Below are positions 1 to 6,622 of a stretch of 14,465 nt of DNA, in pieces (position 1 is the first letter of the stretch; each line of letters begins with the position of its first letter). The notes under the pieces were generated by a model. It ran no database searches. It had not been told where the DNA came from and saw only the letters and a list, made by a program, of their open reading frames with translations. The stretch comes from VMGX01 sp038065915 (lineage in GTDB: Bacteria > Patescibacteriota > Minisyncoccia > Phycocordibacterales > 21-14-all-36-13): positions 1 through 14,465 of the forward strand of contig JBBTPZ010000021.1 of the NCBI GenBank assembly GCA_038065915.1, written 5' to 3'. Made by a program: the position numbers and the translations under genes.

Positions 1-118
1 TCGTTGTTGAGTTTGTCGCTGTGAATGTTGTTGTTGTCAGATTAGAGAAGATTCCTGTGATTATGTTAGCCAAAGTGGTGTAGAAACTTGTAGTAGTTGC
101 ATTAGTGATTGTTGCGTT
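1..118 (-). repeat. Exact direct repeat in giant gene, distal copy (truncated by window edge)
   Basis: Bases 1-118 are identical to 721-838, exactly 720 bases (240 codons) apart and in frame. They encode a TNATTTSFYTTLANIITGIF-type block. The repeat probably extends left of the window, because identity begins at base 1. A diverged relative of the same block (with SFFTSVLNGITSIFSSL) lies around 1830-1900. Confidence 0.95.
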
Positions 119-3100
119 TGTACCGATTATATTAGTTAGGTTTGCAGTTCCTGTGGTTGTTATACTGTCGTCTCCAATATTAATAGAACCAAAACCTGAA
201 GTTATTGAACCTGAATTTAGAACTCCTGTTGATGTGAGAGACGAAGATAATACTCCTGAACCAAGAGTTGTAGCGGAAAGGACATTCGTTCCGTTGATTT
301 GATAATTTCCTCCTGTTGGAATATTAATAGCGGACTGAGTGATTGTCGTTGTTGCGGTTCCTCCGACATACAAAGTGTCAAATACGGAAAGTCGGGTTGT
401 TGATGCCTGTGTGAAAGATGACAGACCTGTCGTGTTTAATGTTCCTGTAAGGGTTAAGTTGTTAAATGTTGGATTAGCTGATGTGTGAATATTCTGCGGA
501 GTTGAGAGAGTTATTGTTCCATCAGAGTCGTCTGTGATTGTGATTTGATTTGACGTTCCCGTCACCCAAGAGAATAGGTCGGTGTTTGTTAATTTTCTTG
601 AACTGTTTAGAGATACCAATCTTGATGGAGTGAGCGATGAGATTGTTGTGTCATTTGAAATGATGAGATTGCTTGTTGTTGCCGTATTTGTTATTGCAAG
701 CATTGTGCTTGTGGCGTTGGTCGTTGTTGAGTTTGTCGCTGTGAATGTTGTTGTTGTCAGATTAGAGAAGATTCCTGTGATTATGTTAGCCAAAGTGGTG
801 TAGAAACTTGTAGTAGTTGCATTAGTGATTGTTGCGTTAGTTGATGTAAATCGTGGAAATGATGATTCTAGTGTTGTGCTTGTTGCTATGAAATTTGGAG
901 CATCAACTAATCCTGTGAAATGTCCGAGTCCTGAAACATCTAATTTGTATGTTGGAGATGTGTTTCCTATTCCGAAATTATTGGTAGATGTACTAAACCT
1001 CGCCACTTCAGAATCATTTATAGTAAATAAAAGCGGAACATTAGCAATACTCCCCAAAAACATCACGTCTTTAAATGTTCCCACATTTATATTTCCATAA
1101 CCAACATGTCCTTTTATTTGATCATTGGCATCATAAAAAATTATATTCGCATGATCCGTCAAAGAGGAACTTTGAACTATCAATGGGACCTGCGGTGACG
1201 GTGCTTTAATGTGTATGGTCCCATAACTATTTGTCGTACCAACACCTATTCTCCCAGTGGTAGTATCCACATTCAATACATTAGTTGTTCCATCTGCTTT
1301 ATTTATTTGAAATGCAGTTGTTGAATCTGTTGCCGGATATATTTTAGGAACAATAAGTCCCGCTGATATTTTCGTCGTCCCAATAACATCAAGTTTTACC
1401 CCCGGACTCGCAGTCCCAATCCCAATATTTCCACTTGTCTGTTGAACAACAAATTGATTTGTACCAACAGCTAAACCGTTTGTTGATATCGTAGAAGTTG
1501 CAGAGGTATTAAATTGAAATGCTCCGTTTGCAGCAGTAAGAGAAGTGTCATTTAAATAAAGTGAATTTGTTCCAGTTCTCAATGTTCCTTTTATCCACAA
1601 GTTTGATGCGATTGTTGATGTTGCGTTTGCTCCTGTTCCGTTCACATCAATAAATCCCGCAAATGTTGATGTTGCAGTTGTAGATGTCGCTGTTAGTGAT
1701 GCAACCTGAGGGGTTGATGATGATACTAACTTTCCTGTTGAATCAGTTGTTATGACCATATTGGAACCCGTGTATGACAGAGTCGCTGAAGATGTGGCAG
1801 TTAGAGAACCGATTGTTCCTGTTCCTGATGTTAGTGATGAAAATATTGAAGTTATTCCATTTAGAACAGATGTAAAAAAGCTTGTAGTTGTTGCGTTTGT
1901 TATTGTCGCGTTTGTTCCAGAAAGATTTGGGAGCGTAACAAGACCTGTACCAAATGTTGTTGATGCATTGTTTGTTGTATTGAAAAGAATTCCGTTTGTA
2001 GAATCAATTGTGTAAGTTCCGGATGAAAGAAGAGATGAACCTGTTGATGTCGCAGTTCCTCCAATTCCAACAGATGTTCCAAAGAAACCACTTCTCCATC
2101 TCAACCAATTCGTGCTATCGCCAAAATCTAATACATTATCAACTGTTGAAATTAAACTTGTTCCTATTCTTGAATTGAAATATGTAATGTCTGATGTTGT
2201 AGCATTTCCGAGAGTTGAATTTCCAGTGACATCAAAATTCCCTCCTATCGTTTCTCCTGCAGAAGTAACAATGCTTGAAACATTTAATGTTCCAACAATG
2301 TCTAAGGCATATTGAGGAGTCGATGTTCCTATCCCGATTCTGTTATTTAAAGAATCAATAAATAAAGTATTATTGTCAAAATTAACATCTCCTGCAAGAG
2401 TTGATGTCGCTGTGCCAGAAACTGTTAATTGACCTCCAATTGTTGCCCCGCCAGTTAATGTTAGTGTGGAACCGCTCATTGAAGTTCCAGCAAATGTTGA
2501 ACCCGTTATTATTAAATCTTTTAACGTTCCGCCGGTTATTGCTGGAGATACAATTTCAACTCCACTCGCAAGTTTATCTATTTTATTTGACTGAGATATC
2601 ATTTGATACACCGTTTGAACGCTGTTTGGAGTTCCTGACGATACATTATAGATTTTTGAGCTTAGTTTGTTATCTAACTGCTGTATTCTTGCATCCAATT
2701 CTTCTTTTGAGATGCTTGCGGGAGATGTTTTTTCTAAAATTCTTTCTATAATTTTTGTTGGCCCTTCAATTACAATCGTTTTTGTTGGTCGTGGTGTTGT
2801 TTGTGATTTGGTTAGTGTTGATTTTGGTGTTGGGGTTGTAGTTTCAGCCAATGGCTGAGGAGTTTGTGTTCCTGCCTGCGCAGACATGGCAGACAGATTA
2901 TTATTTTTAGTATTTTTTACTAATTGGGTTCCACCCCCCGTTCTATTTTTTGTATTTGTAAAGAAAGAATTTATTGAAACATAAATTCCTTTAGCAATAT
3001 TTTTCAAAGAGAGTTGTGTACTCTGAACATCTGTAGATAAAATCGTGCTTGCGGTATTTACAACAATTTTTCTTGTTTCGTTTTTTAATAAATCTTTTGT

Positions 3101-3751
3101 GTAGCCAATTGAGTCAGTTACTAAAATAATCACTCCATCATTATTTATTTTTTGGGCAATTTCTTTTCCAATTTCGTAAGTATAACCGGCAAGAGATTTT
3201 ATTTTCTCCAACCCGGCTTCTGCATACGGAGTTTTCAAAAATGTGTACGGGCCCAAAACAACGACTATCGCAAGACAGATGGAAACAACTTTTTTAAAAA
3301 ATGTATCACTCGCAAAATGTTCATTAGACAAAAAAGGCGATTTAATAAATGATTCATCATTTTTTGGTGTTGTTATAAAAAAATCTTTTTTCTTTAAATT
3401 AGGTAAAAGTGAAAATTCATCATTTGAATAATTTATTTTATTTTTGTTATTTATACTTTCGTAAGTAAATTTTGATTTCGAGATTTCCTGATTTTGTGAT
3501 TTAATTGTTTCTACATTCTCGTTTCCGTTTCCGTTTCTGTTTTTGTGTAATAATTTATTATTTTTTACAATTTCCAAATATTTAAACAGTCCCTCTTCTT
3601 CAACAAATTTTGTTTTTCCTATAATTGTTGATTTTACAAAACCACCACGAGAAAGTTGCCCAATATAGTCACTGGTATAACCAGAAAGTTCTGATGCCCT
3701 ATTTGTTGAAATATATTTTTTCCCTTCTATGTTTAGGTCTTTTGTCATCAT
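1..3751 (-). CDS. Giant surface protein: HTH head, one membrane segment, tail-fibre-like repeats (3' end outside window)
   Basis: The minus strand is open without a stop for 1250 codons from ATG 3751 (a second ATG follows at 3748) to the left window edge, so the C-terminus is missing. Visible order: residues about 9-62 form a MerR/excisionase-like helix-turn-helix (RASELSGYTSDYIGQL, then a basic wing); a polar linker to about 150; a membrane segment about 155-172 (CLAIVVVLGPYTFL); directly after it PYAEA, resembling a signal peptidase I site; a Thr/Pro linker about 293-323; a short coiled coil about 340-365; then a Thr/Ser/Asn/Gly-rich region. That region has GIGT-SP-LDV type units near 472, 775, 834 and 926, as in phage tail fibres and S74-type proteins, and a SWVTGTSNQITITDD block near 1060. 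Family knowledge: Parcubacteria encode similar HTH-headed giant proteins of unknown function. I infer a cell-surface fibre or adhesin. No clear Shine-Dalgarno is present. All plus-strand frames here are shadows. Confidence 0.9.
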   Translation of the reverse strand, partial: MMTKDLNIEGKKYISTNRASELSGYTSDYIGQLSRGGFVKSTIIGKTKFVEEEGLFKYLEIVKNNKLLHKNRNGNGNENVETIKSQNQEISKSKFTYESINNKNKINYSNDEFSLLPNLKKKDFFITTPKNDESFIKSPFLSNEHFASDTFFKKVVSICLAIVVVLGPYTFLKTPYAEAGLEKIKSLAGYTYEIGKEIAQKINNDGVIILVTDSIGYTKDLLKNETRKIVVNTASTILSTDVQSTQLSLKNIAKGIYVSINSFFTNTKNRTGGGTQLVKNTKNNNLSAMSAQAGTQTPQPLAETTTPTPKSTLTKSQTTPRPTKTIVIEGPTKIIERILEKTSPASISKEELDARIQQLDNKLSSKIYNVSSGTPNSVQTVYQMISQSNKIDKLASGVEIVSPAITGGTLKDLIITGSTFAGTSMSGSTLTLTGGATIGGQLTVSGTATSTLAGDVNFDNNTLFIDSLNNRIGIGTSTPQYALDIVGTLNVSSIVTSAGETIGGNFDVTGNSTLGNATTSDITYFNSRIGTSLISTVDNVLDFGDSTNWLRWRSGFFGTSVGIGGTATSTGSSLLSSGTYTIDSTNGILFNTTNNASTTFGTGLVTLPNLSGTNATITNATTTSFFTSVLNGITSIFSSLTSGTGTIGSLTATSSATLSYTGSNMVITTDSTGKLVSSSTPQVASLTATSTTATSTFAGFIDVNGTGANATSTIASNLWIKGTLRTGTNSLYLNDTSLTAANGAFQFNTSATSTISTNGLAVGTNQFVVQQTSGNIGIGTASPGVKLDVIGTTKISAGLIVPKIYPATDSTTAFQINKADGTTNVLNVDTTTGRIGVGTTNSYGTIHIKAPSPQVPLIVQSSSLTDHANIIFYDANDQIKGHVGYGNINVGTFKDVMFLGSIANVPLLFTINDSEVARFSTSTNNFGIGNTSPTYKLDVSGLGHFTGLVDAPNFIATSTTLESSFPRFTSTNATITNATTTSFYTTLANIITGIFSNLTTTTFTATNSTTTNATSTMLAITNTATTSNLIISNDTTISSLTPSRLVSLNSSRKLTNTDLFSWVTGTSNQITITDDSDGTITLSTPQNIHTSANPTFNNLTLTGTLNTTGLSSFTQASTTRLSVFDTLYVGGTATTTITQSAINIPTGGNYQINGTNVLSATTLGSGVLSSSLTSTGVLNSGSITSGFGSINIGDDSITTTGTANLTNIIGTNATITNATTTSFYTTLANIITGIFSNLTTTTFTATNSTT
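721..838 (-). repeat. Exact direct repeat in giant gene, proximal copy
   Basis: Partner of the copy at 1-118. Identity stops at base 839 (a here, t at 119). Perfect nucleotide identity, including synonymous positions, between units that are otherwise embedded in different sequence points to a recent duplication or gene conversion. Confidence 0.95.
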
Positions 3752-3886
3752 TTTTTCTTAGTATTAATTTTAACTGATTTTTTGAATTTTAGCCCAAAAA
3801 CTGTGGATATCTCGCCTAAACGAGAGTGAGGTTTTTATCAAGAAATATCCATTTCTCGTTCTCGTCATTCAAAAAATTTTCGTTTA

Positions 3887-3920
3887 CAAAGGATTCGCCT
3901 TTGCAAAGGCGAATCCTTTG
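3887..3920. terminator. Perfect 34-base palindrome, terminator-like on the plus strand
   Basis: Two 17-base arms (CAAAGGATTCGCCTTTG and its exact complement) meet without a loop. On the plus strand six T follow at once (3921-3926), as in an intrinsic terminator; on the minus strand the tail is only loosely T-rich. Both neighbouring genes read minus, so a plus-strand terminator would have no visible gene to end. It could instead be a bidirectional terminator for gatB or a mobile palindrome. Confidence 0.5.
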
Positions 3921-4111
3921 TTTTTTAAGAGGTTGCTTACGAGGTTGTTCTGCAAATAAGGTCACGTTAATTAAATCGAAACAAACCTATATAATTTCCT
4001 CGCTTATATGACGAGATACCACTAGTGAAATATCATTCAGATTTTACTGAGCAAGCAAAATTTTAAAATCATTCTATAATAAACAGAAAAAAGATTATAA
4101 AAGAAGTAATC

Positions 4112-4218
4112 CTCTGTGAAACATATAGTCCACAAACAGATGACGAGATTATAAAAAATACCCTTAAATAAGAGTATCTCGTTATCTCGCCATTTTTTGA
4201 AAAAAATGTTTCACAGAG
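4112..4218. repeat. Long-range inverted repeat downstream of gatB
   Basis: CTCTGTGAAACAT at 4112-4124 is repeated inverted and exact at 4206-4218, with 81 bases between. The interior carries a second inverted pair, ACGAGAT (4143-4149) with ATCTCGT (4176-4182), so the whole stretch could fold as a stem with an inner stem. Confidence 0.6.
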
Positions 4219-4272
4219 AGGTAAAACAAAAAAAACCCCAAAATGAACTTTTAATTTAAAATATTTTTATCC

Positions 4273-4311
4273 TTGAAGTCAGACTTCAATATTATTGAAG
4301 TCTGACTTCAA
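4273..4311 (-). terminator. Stem-loop overlapping the gatB stop codon
   Basis: Arms 4273-4289 and 4295-4311 are perfect 17-base complements around a 5-base loop. On the minus strand the stem is followed by GGATAAAAATATTTT, moderately T-rich. The gatB stop codon (4279-4281) lies inside the distal arm, so the last ten or so codons of gatB form the stem. Each arm is itself a palindrome (TTGAAGTC-A-GACTTCAA). Likely the gatB terminator, or a palindromic element inserted at the gene end. Confidence 0.6.
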
Positions 4312-5763
4312 AATTGACTCAAAAATCTCTTTTAAAACTTCAGGGTTTGCAGAACCATTACTTTTCTTCATTCCCTGCCCTATAAGATACTGTAGGGACG
4401 ATTTTTTGCCTTTTTTATACTCTTCAACAACTTCTGGGTTATCTTTGATTATTTCTTTTACAATGTTTTCCAACTCTTTTTTATCACTAATTTGTAGTAG
4501 ATTATTTTCTTTTGCTATTTTTTTCGGACTACCACCATTTTTATACATAATAAGTAATATATTTTTTGCTCCTCTTGAAGACAAAATATTCGTGCTAATC
4601 ATTTTAATAAGCTCTGATAAATATTTTGGTTCTATCTTCCCAACTGCATTATCACTATTTTTTGAAAAACCAGCAATGTCAGATGTTATGTAATTTGAAG
4701 TGAGTTTAATTAAATTTTTATCATTATCAAAAAATTTTATTGTCTTTTCAAAAAAATTTCCGAGTTCTTTATTGATGATAAAAATTTCTATATCTTCATT
4801 TTTAATTTTATATTCTTTTTTATATCTTTCTCTCTTGCCTGACGGAAGCTCTGACATTTCTTTCAAAAGTGATTTTTTTGAAAATTCTTTTATTTCACTT
4901 AATTTGAGTTTCGGTAAATCTGGTTCCGGAAAATATCTGTAGTCGTGAGAAAGTTCTTTTTCTCTTTGAGAAAATGTAATTTGTTTTTTATCATCCCACC
5001 CTCTTGTTTCGTGCTTAACACTCTCTCCCCTTTTTAAAATTTCTATCTGTCTTTTTATTTCAAAATCAATTGCAAGGCCAACAGACCTGAATGAGTTTAA
5101 ATTTTTCACTTCAACTTTTGTACCTAATTTATTTTTATCTGCGTTTATCTGCGTGTCATCTGCATTCATCTGCGGTTTCGGTGCAACTGAAATGTTGGCT
5201 TCAACACGCATCTGTCCTTTTTCCATGTCAGCAAAACTCACATTTAAATATTTTAAAATTAGTTGCAATTCTTTTGCAAACTTAACCGCCGTTTCTCCGT
5301 CTTCAATCACAGGTTCGGTAACAAGTTCCATCAACGGAACTCCGGCTCTATTGTAGTCAACCAAACTAAAATCTCCTCTATCATGAATAGTTTTCGCAGT
5401 GTCCTCTTCCAAATGTATTCTTGTAACTTTTACACCGACTAATTCGCCACCAGAAACAAGCGGATATTTATACTGACTTATTTGATAACCCTTTGGAATA
5501 TCAGGATAAAAATAATTTTTTCGGTCAAATTCTGAAAAATCAGCAATCTTACCATTTAGCGCTACGCCAACCTTAAGAACACTTTTTACTGCTTCTTTGT
5601 TTATGGTTGGCAATGTCCCAGGATGTGCCATACAAACAGGACAAATATTCACGTTTGGGCTTTTCTCTTCCGGGTCATTCTTTGAATTACAAAACATCTT
5701 TGTTTTGGTTTTTAATTCTGCGTGAATTTCAAGCCCTATTGTTGGTTTGTATTTATTATTCAT
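4279..5763 (-). CDS. gatB: Aspartyl/glutamyl-tRNA(Asn/Gln) amidotransferase subunit B
   Basis: GatB is the kinase-like subunit of the GatCAB complex. It activates the misacylated Glu-tRNA(Gln) or Asp-tRNA(Asn) for amidation with ammonia delivered from GatA, in the cytoplasm. Visible hallmarks are GLEIHAELKTKTKMFC near residue 10, CPVCMAHPGTLP near 41 (C25, C41 and C44 suggest the zinc site known in the family), FDRKNYFYPDIPKGYQISQ near 79, SLVDYNRAGVPLMELVTEP near 133 and VEVKNLNSFRS near 217. The C-terminal GatB/YqeY domain ends in a GQGMKKSNGSANPEVL-type tail. Length is 494 residues against about 475-480 usual; part of the excess is an insertion at about 196-211 (NADDTQINAD) encoded by four ATCTGCG-type repeats. 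gatA and gatC are not in the window. A TATAAT lies 18 bases upstream of the ATG; no Shine-Dalgarno is visible. The stop lies in a stem-loop. Confidence 0.97.
   Translation of the reverse strand: MNNKYKPTIGLEIHAELKTKTKMFCNSKNDPEEKSPNVNICPVCMAHPGTLPTINKEAVKSVLKVGVALNGKIADFSEFDRKNYFYPDIPKGYQISQYKYPLVSGGELVGVKVTRIHLEEDTAKTIHDRGDFSLVDYNRAGVPLMELVTEPVIEDGETAVKFAKELQLILKYLNVSFADMEKGQMRVEANISVAPKPQMNADDTQINADKNKLGTKVEVKNLNSFRSVGLAIDFEIKRQIEILKRGESVKHETRGWDDKKQITFSQREKELSHDYRYFPEPDLPKLKLSEIKEFSKKSLLKEMSELPSGKRERYKKEYKIKNEDIEIFIINKELGNFFEKTIKFFDNDKNLIKLTSNYITSDIAGFSKNSDNAVGKIEPKYLSELIKMISTNILSSRGAKNILLIMYKNGGSPKKIAKENNLLQISDKKELENIVKEIIKDNPEVVEEYKKGKKSSLQYLIGQGMKKSNGSANPEVLKEIFESILKSDFNNIEV
5137..5174. 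repeat. ATCTGCG repeat cluster inside gatB
   Basis: Four units spaced 10-11 bases apart (ATCTGCG at 5137, 5147 and 5168; ATCTGCA at 5158) sit in the gatB frame and encode the N-A-D motifs of its extra segment. The same heptamer occurs four times in the intergenic region at 10522-10595. Confidence 0.85.
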
Positions 5764-5781
5764 GAGTCGTTTAATAATAGT

Positions 5782-5787
5782 ATTATA
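5782..5787 (-). promoter_or_regulatory. Possible -10 element of gatB
   Basis: A perfect TATAAT on the minus strand ends 18 bases before the gatB ATG, implying a leader of only about 12 bases. The -35 position holds a poor match (TAATAT). In such AT-rich sequence chance matches are frequent. Confidence 0.35.
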
Positions 5788-5815
5788 TCTTATTTTTTAC
5801 TTTTATATTAGAAAC

Positions 5816-5962
5816 TCACTTCTGCTCTTCCCCGCACCAAGGACAGTACCATTTTTTCTTGTTTCTGGGTATTGAGCTCACAGACCACCATTTTTGGCAT
5901 TTTAAACACCTAAAATGTGTGAGAATTTCCTCAGAAATGTTATTTTTTGTCTTATTTTTCAT
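5816..5962 (-). CDS. 48-residue zinc ribbon protein
   Basis: ATG 5962 to TGA 5816-5818 reads a 48-residue protein with two CxxC pairs, CLKC at 19-22 and CPWCGEEQ at 40-47, separated by a Trp/Lys-rich loop (KWWSVSSIPRNKKKWY). This is the pattern of a minimal zinc ribbon. The N-terminus is basic and there is no membrane segment. It starts five bases after the yafQ stop, so it is probably co-transcribed with dinJ-yafQ, and it ends 52 bases before gatB starts. I recognise the fold, not the gene; zinc ribbons this small bind nucleic acid or protein partners. The four cysteines, correct spacing and operon-like position make it much more likely real than random. Confidence 0.75.
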   Translation of the reverse strand: MKNKTKNNISEEILTHFRCLKCQKWWSVSSIPRNKKKWYCPWCGEEQK

Positions 5963-5967
5963 AAAAA

Positions 5968-6249
5968 TTATTTAAACAAATCGTTATGATTGCCTATGTC
6001 TAGAAGAAAAATGACTTTATTTTTGATATCTCTTTTGTATATAAGTAATAAATCCGACCCAACATGACATTCTCTATAATCAGACATGTCACCGGACAGG
6101 GGGTGGTTTCTATATTTTGAATTTAATAATGTATCAAGAGATAGTTCGTCAATAATATTTTCTAATTTTCTAAAATTATTTTTATTTCCTGATTTTTCTA
6201 TTTTTTTTACAGATTTCCTAAAACTTTTTGAGCGAAGTATTTTATACAT
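5968..6249 (-). CDS. yafQ: YafQ-type toxin, RelE superfamily mRNA interferase
   Basis: This 93-residue protein matches YafQ throughout its C-terminal half: NHPLSGDMSDYRECHV (48-63), DLLLIYKRD (66-74) and GNHNDLFK (86-93). By alignment from memory with Escherichia coli YafQ, the active-site residues H50, H63, D67 and H87 correspond to H49, H62, D66 and H88 here, so the toxin looks intact. YafQ associates with the ribosome and cuts mRNA in frame at AAA codons followed by G or A; whether this homologue shares that preference is inference, but AAA is very abundant in this genome. The ATG lies three bases after the stop of the dinJ-like antitoxin gene, the usual antitoxin-first order, so translation is probably coupled. 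Confidence 0.92.
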   Translation of the reverse strand: MYKILRSKSFRKSVKKIEKSGNKNNFRKLENIIDELSLDTLLNSKYRNHPLSGDMSDYRECHVGSDLLLIYKRDIKNKVIFLLDIGNHNDLFK

Positions 6250-6252
6250 AAA

Positions 6253-6522
6253 CTATTTTAAAAGATCTTTAAATAATTCTTTTGCATTATTATATCTTTT
6301 GCCGTGTTTCATGGCATATTTTTCTTCTCTTAAATATTGTTTTTCTCTTTTAATAGTGAAACCATTTTCAGTTCTTGGTTCAAAAGGTATAGATTCTGTA
6401 TTAACAACTTGAGACAAAAAAAGATTTATACCGGAAGACATGTCCAAACCAAGATTATTAAAAATCTTTTTTGCTTTTTCTTTTGTTTTTTTATTTACTC
6501 TTATTTGAAGAGTTGTATTCAT
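6253..6522 (-). CDS. dinJ: DinJ/RelB-type antitoxin
   Basis: An 89-residue protein beginning MNTTLQIRVNKKTKEKAKK, the ribbon-helix-helix start of the RelB/DinJ family, followed by IFNNLGLDMSSGINLFLSQV (helices of the DNA-binding dimer) and SIPFEPRTENG. The remaining C-terminal half is charged and is the part that in this family wraps around and blocks the toxin. It binds its own promoter as a dimer, and more tightly in complex with the toxin. A TTGACA -35 box and a palindrome (TGACAATGTCA, 6570-6580) overlapping it lie upstream and would suit autoregulation. The partner toxin gene follows after three bases. Confidence 0.93.
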   Translation of the reverse strand: MNTTLQIRVNKKTKEKAKKIFNNLGLDMSSGINLFLSQVVNTESIPFEPRTENGFTIKREKQYLREEKYAMKHGKRYNNAKELFKDLLK

Positions 6523-6551
6523 AATGATTGGTTTAATTTTTTAATGTCTTA

Positions 6552-6581
6552 AGTTTATCATATTTGTAATGACAATGTCAA
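6552..6581 (-). promoter_or_regulatory. Promoter and operator candidate of dinJ-yafQ
   Basis: A perfect -35 TTGACA (6576-6581) is followed, 18 bases on, by TAAACT (6552-6557), with GATAAA at 16 bases as an alternative. The 11-base palindrome TGACA-A-TGTCA (6570-6580) overlaps the -35 box, where a ribbon-helix-helix antitoxin would be expected to bind. The predicted leader is about 23 bases. Confidence 0.6.
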
Positions 6582-6601
6582 TACAAGCTTATTTTACTTT
6601 C

Positions 6602-6618
6602 CAGCTGTTTCACCGCTG
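6602..6618. repeat. REP-like palindrome, downstream copy
   Basis: CAGCTGT-TTC-ACCGCTG, a 7-base stem with one mismatch and the same TTC loop as the copy inside the transposase gene. It lies five bases past the transposase stop codon and is preceded by TTTC, as is the upstream copy. Confidence 0.8.
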
Positions 6619-6622
6619 AAAT

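Larger units (their letters stand above)
3752..4278. other. Intergenic region between gatB and the giant gene
   Basis: No convincing gene is present on either strand; the only plus-strand frame (GTG at 3826) runs through a palindrome and looks random. The region holds a nested inverted repeat near the giant gene (TGGATAT 3804-3810 with ATATCCA 3845-3851, enclosing TCTCG/CGAGA), a 34-base perfect palindrome, a long-range inverted repeat (4112-4124 with 4206-4218), and at least five related 10-mers of the form ATGACGAGAT or its complement. As it lies directly upstream of the giant gene it should contain that gene's promoter, but no clear -35/-10 pair stands out from the AT-rich background. Confidence 0.7.

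Noticed and set aside
105..2858. Many plus-strand open frames rich in Val, Leu and Ile
   Set aside because: They are antisense shadows of the Thr/Ser/Asn-rich giant gene, whose minus frame is open over the whole stretch and has recognisable repeats.
1..3751. Prophage tail fibre region
   Set aside because: The GIGT-SP-LDV units resemble tail fibres, but no other phage gene is present and the protein has an HTH head and a membrane segment.
3826..4011. 61-codon plus-strand frame starting with GTG
   Set aside because: It runs through the 34-base palindrome, has no recognisable motif, and sits in a spacer between minus-strand genes.
4279..5962. Alternative genetic code with UGA as glycine
   Set aside because: gatB and the zinc ribbon gene end with UGA at positions that fit their families, and no long gene contains internal UGA.
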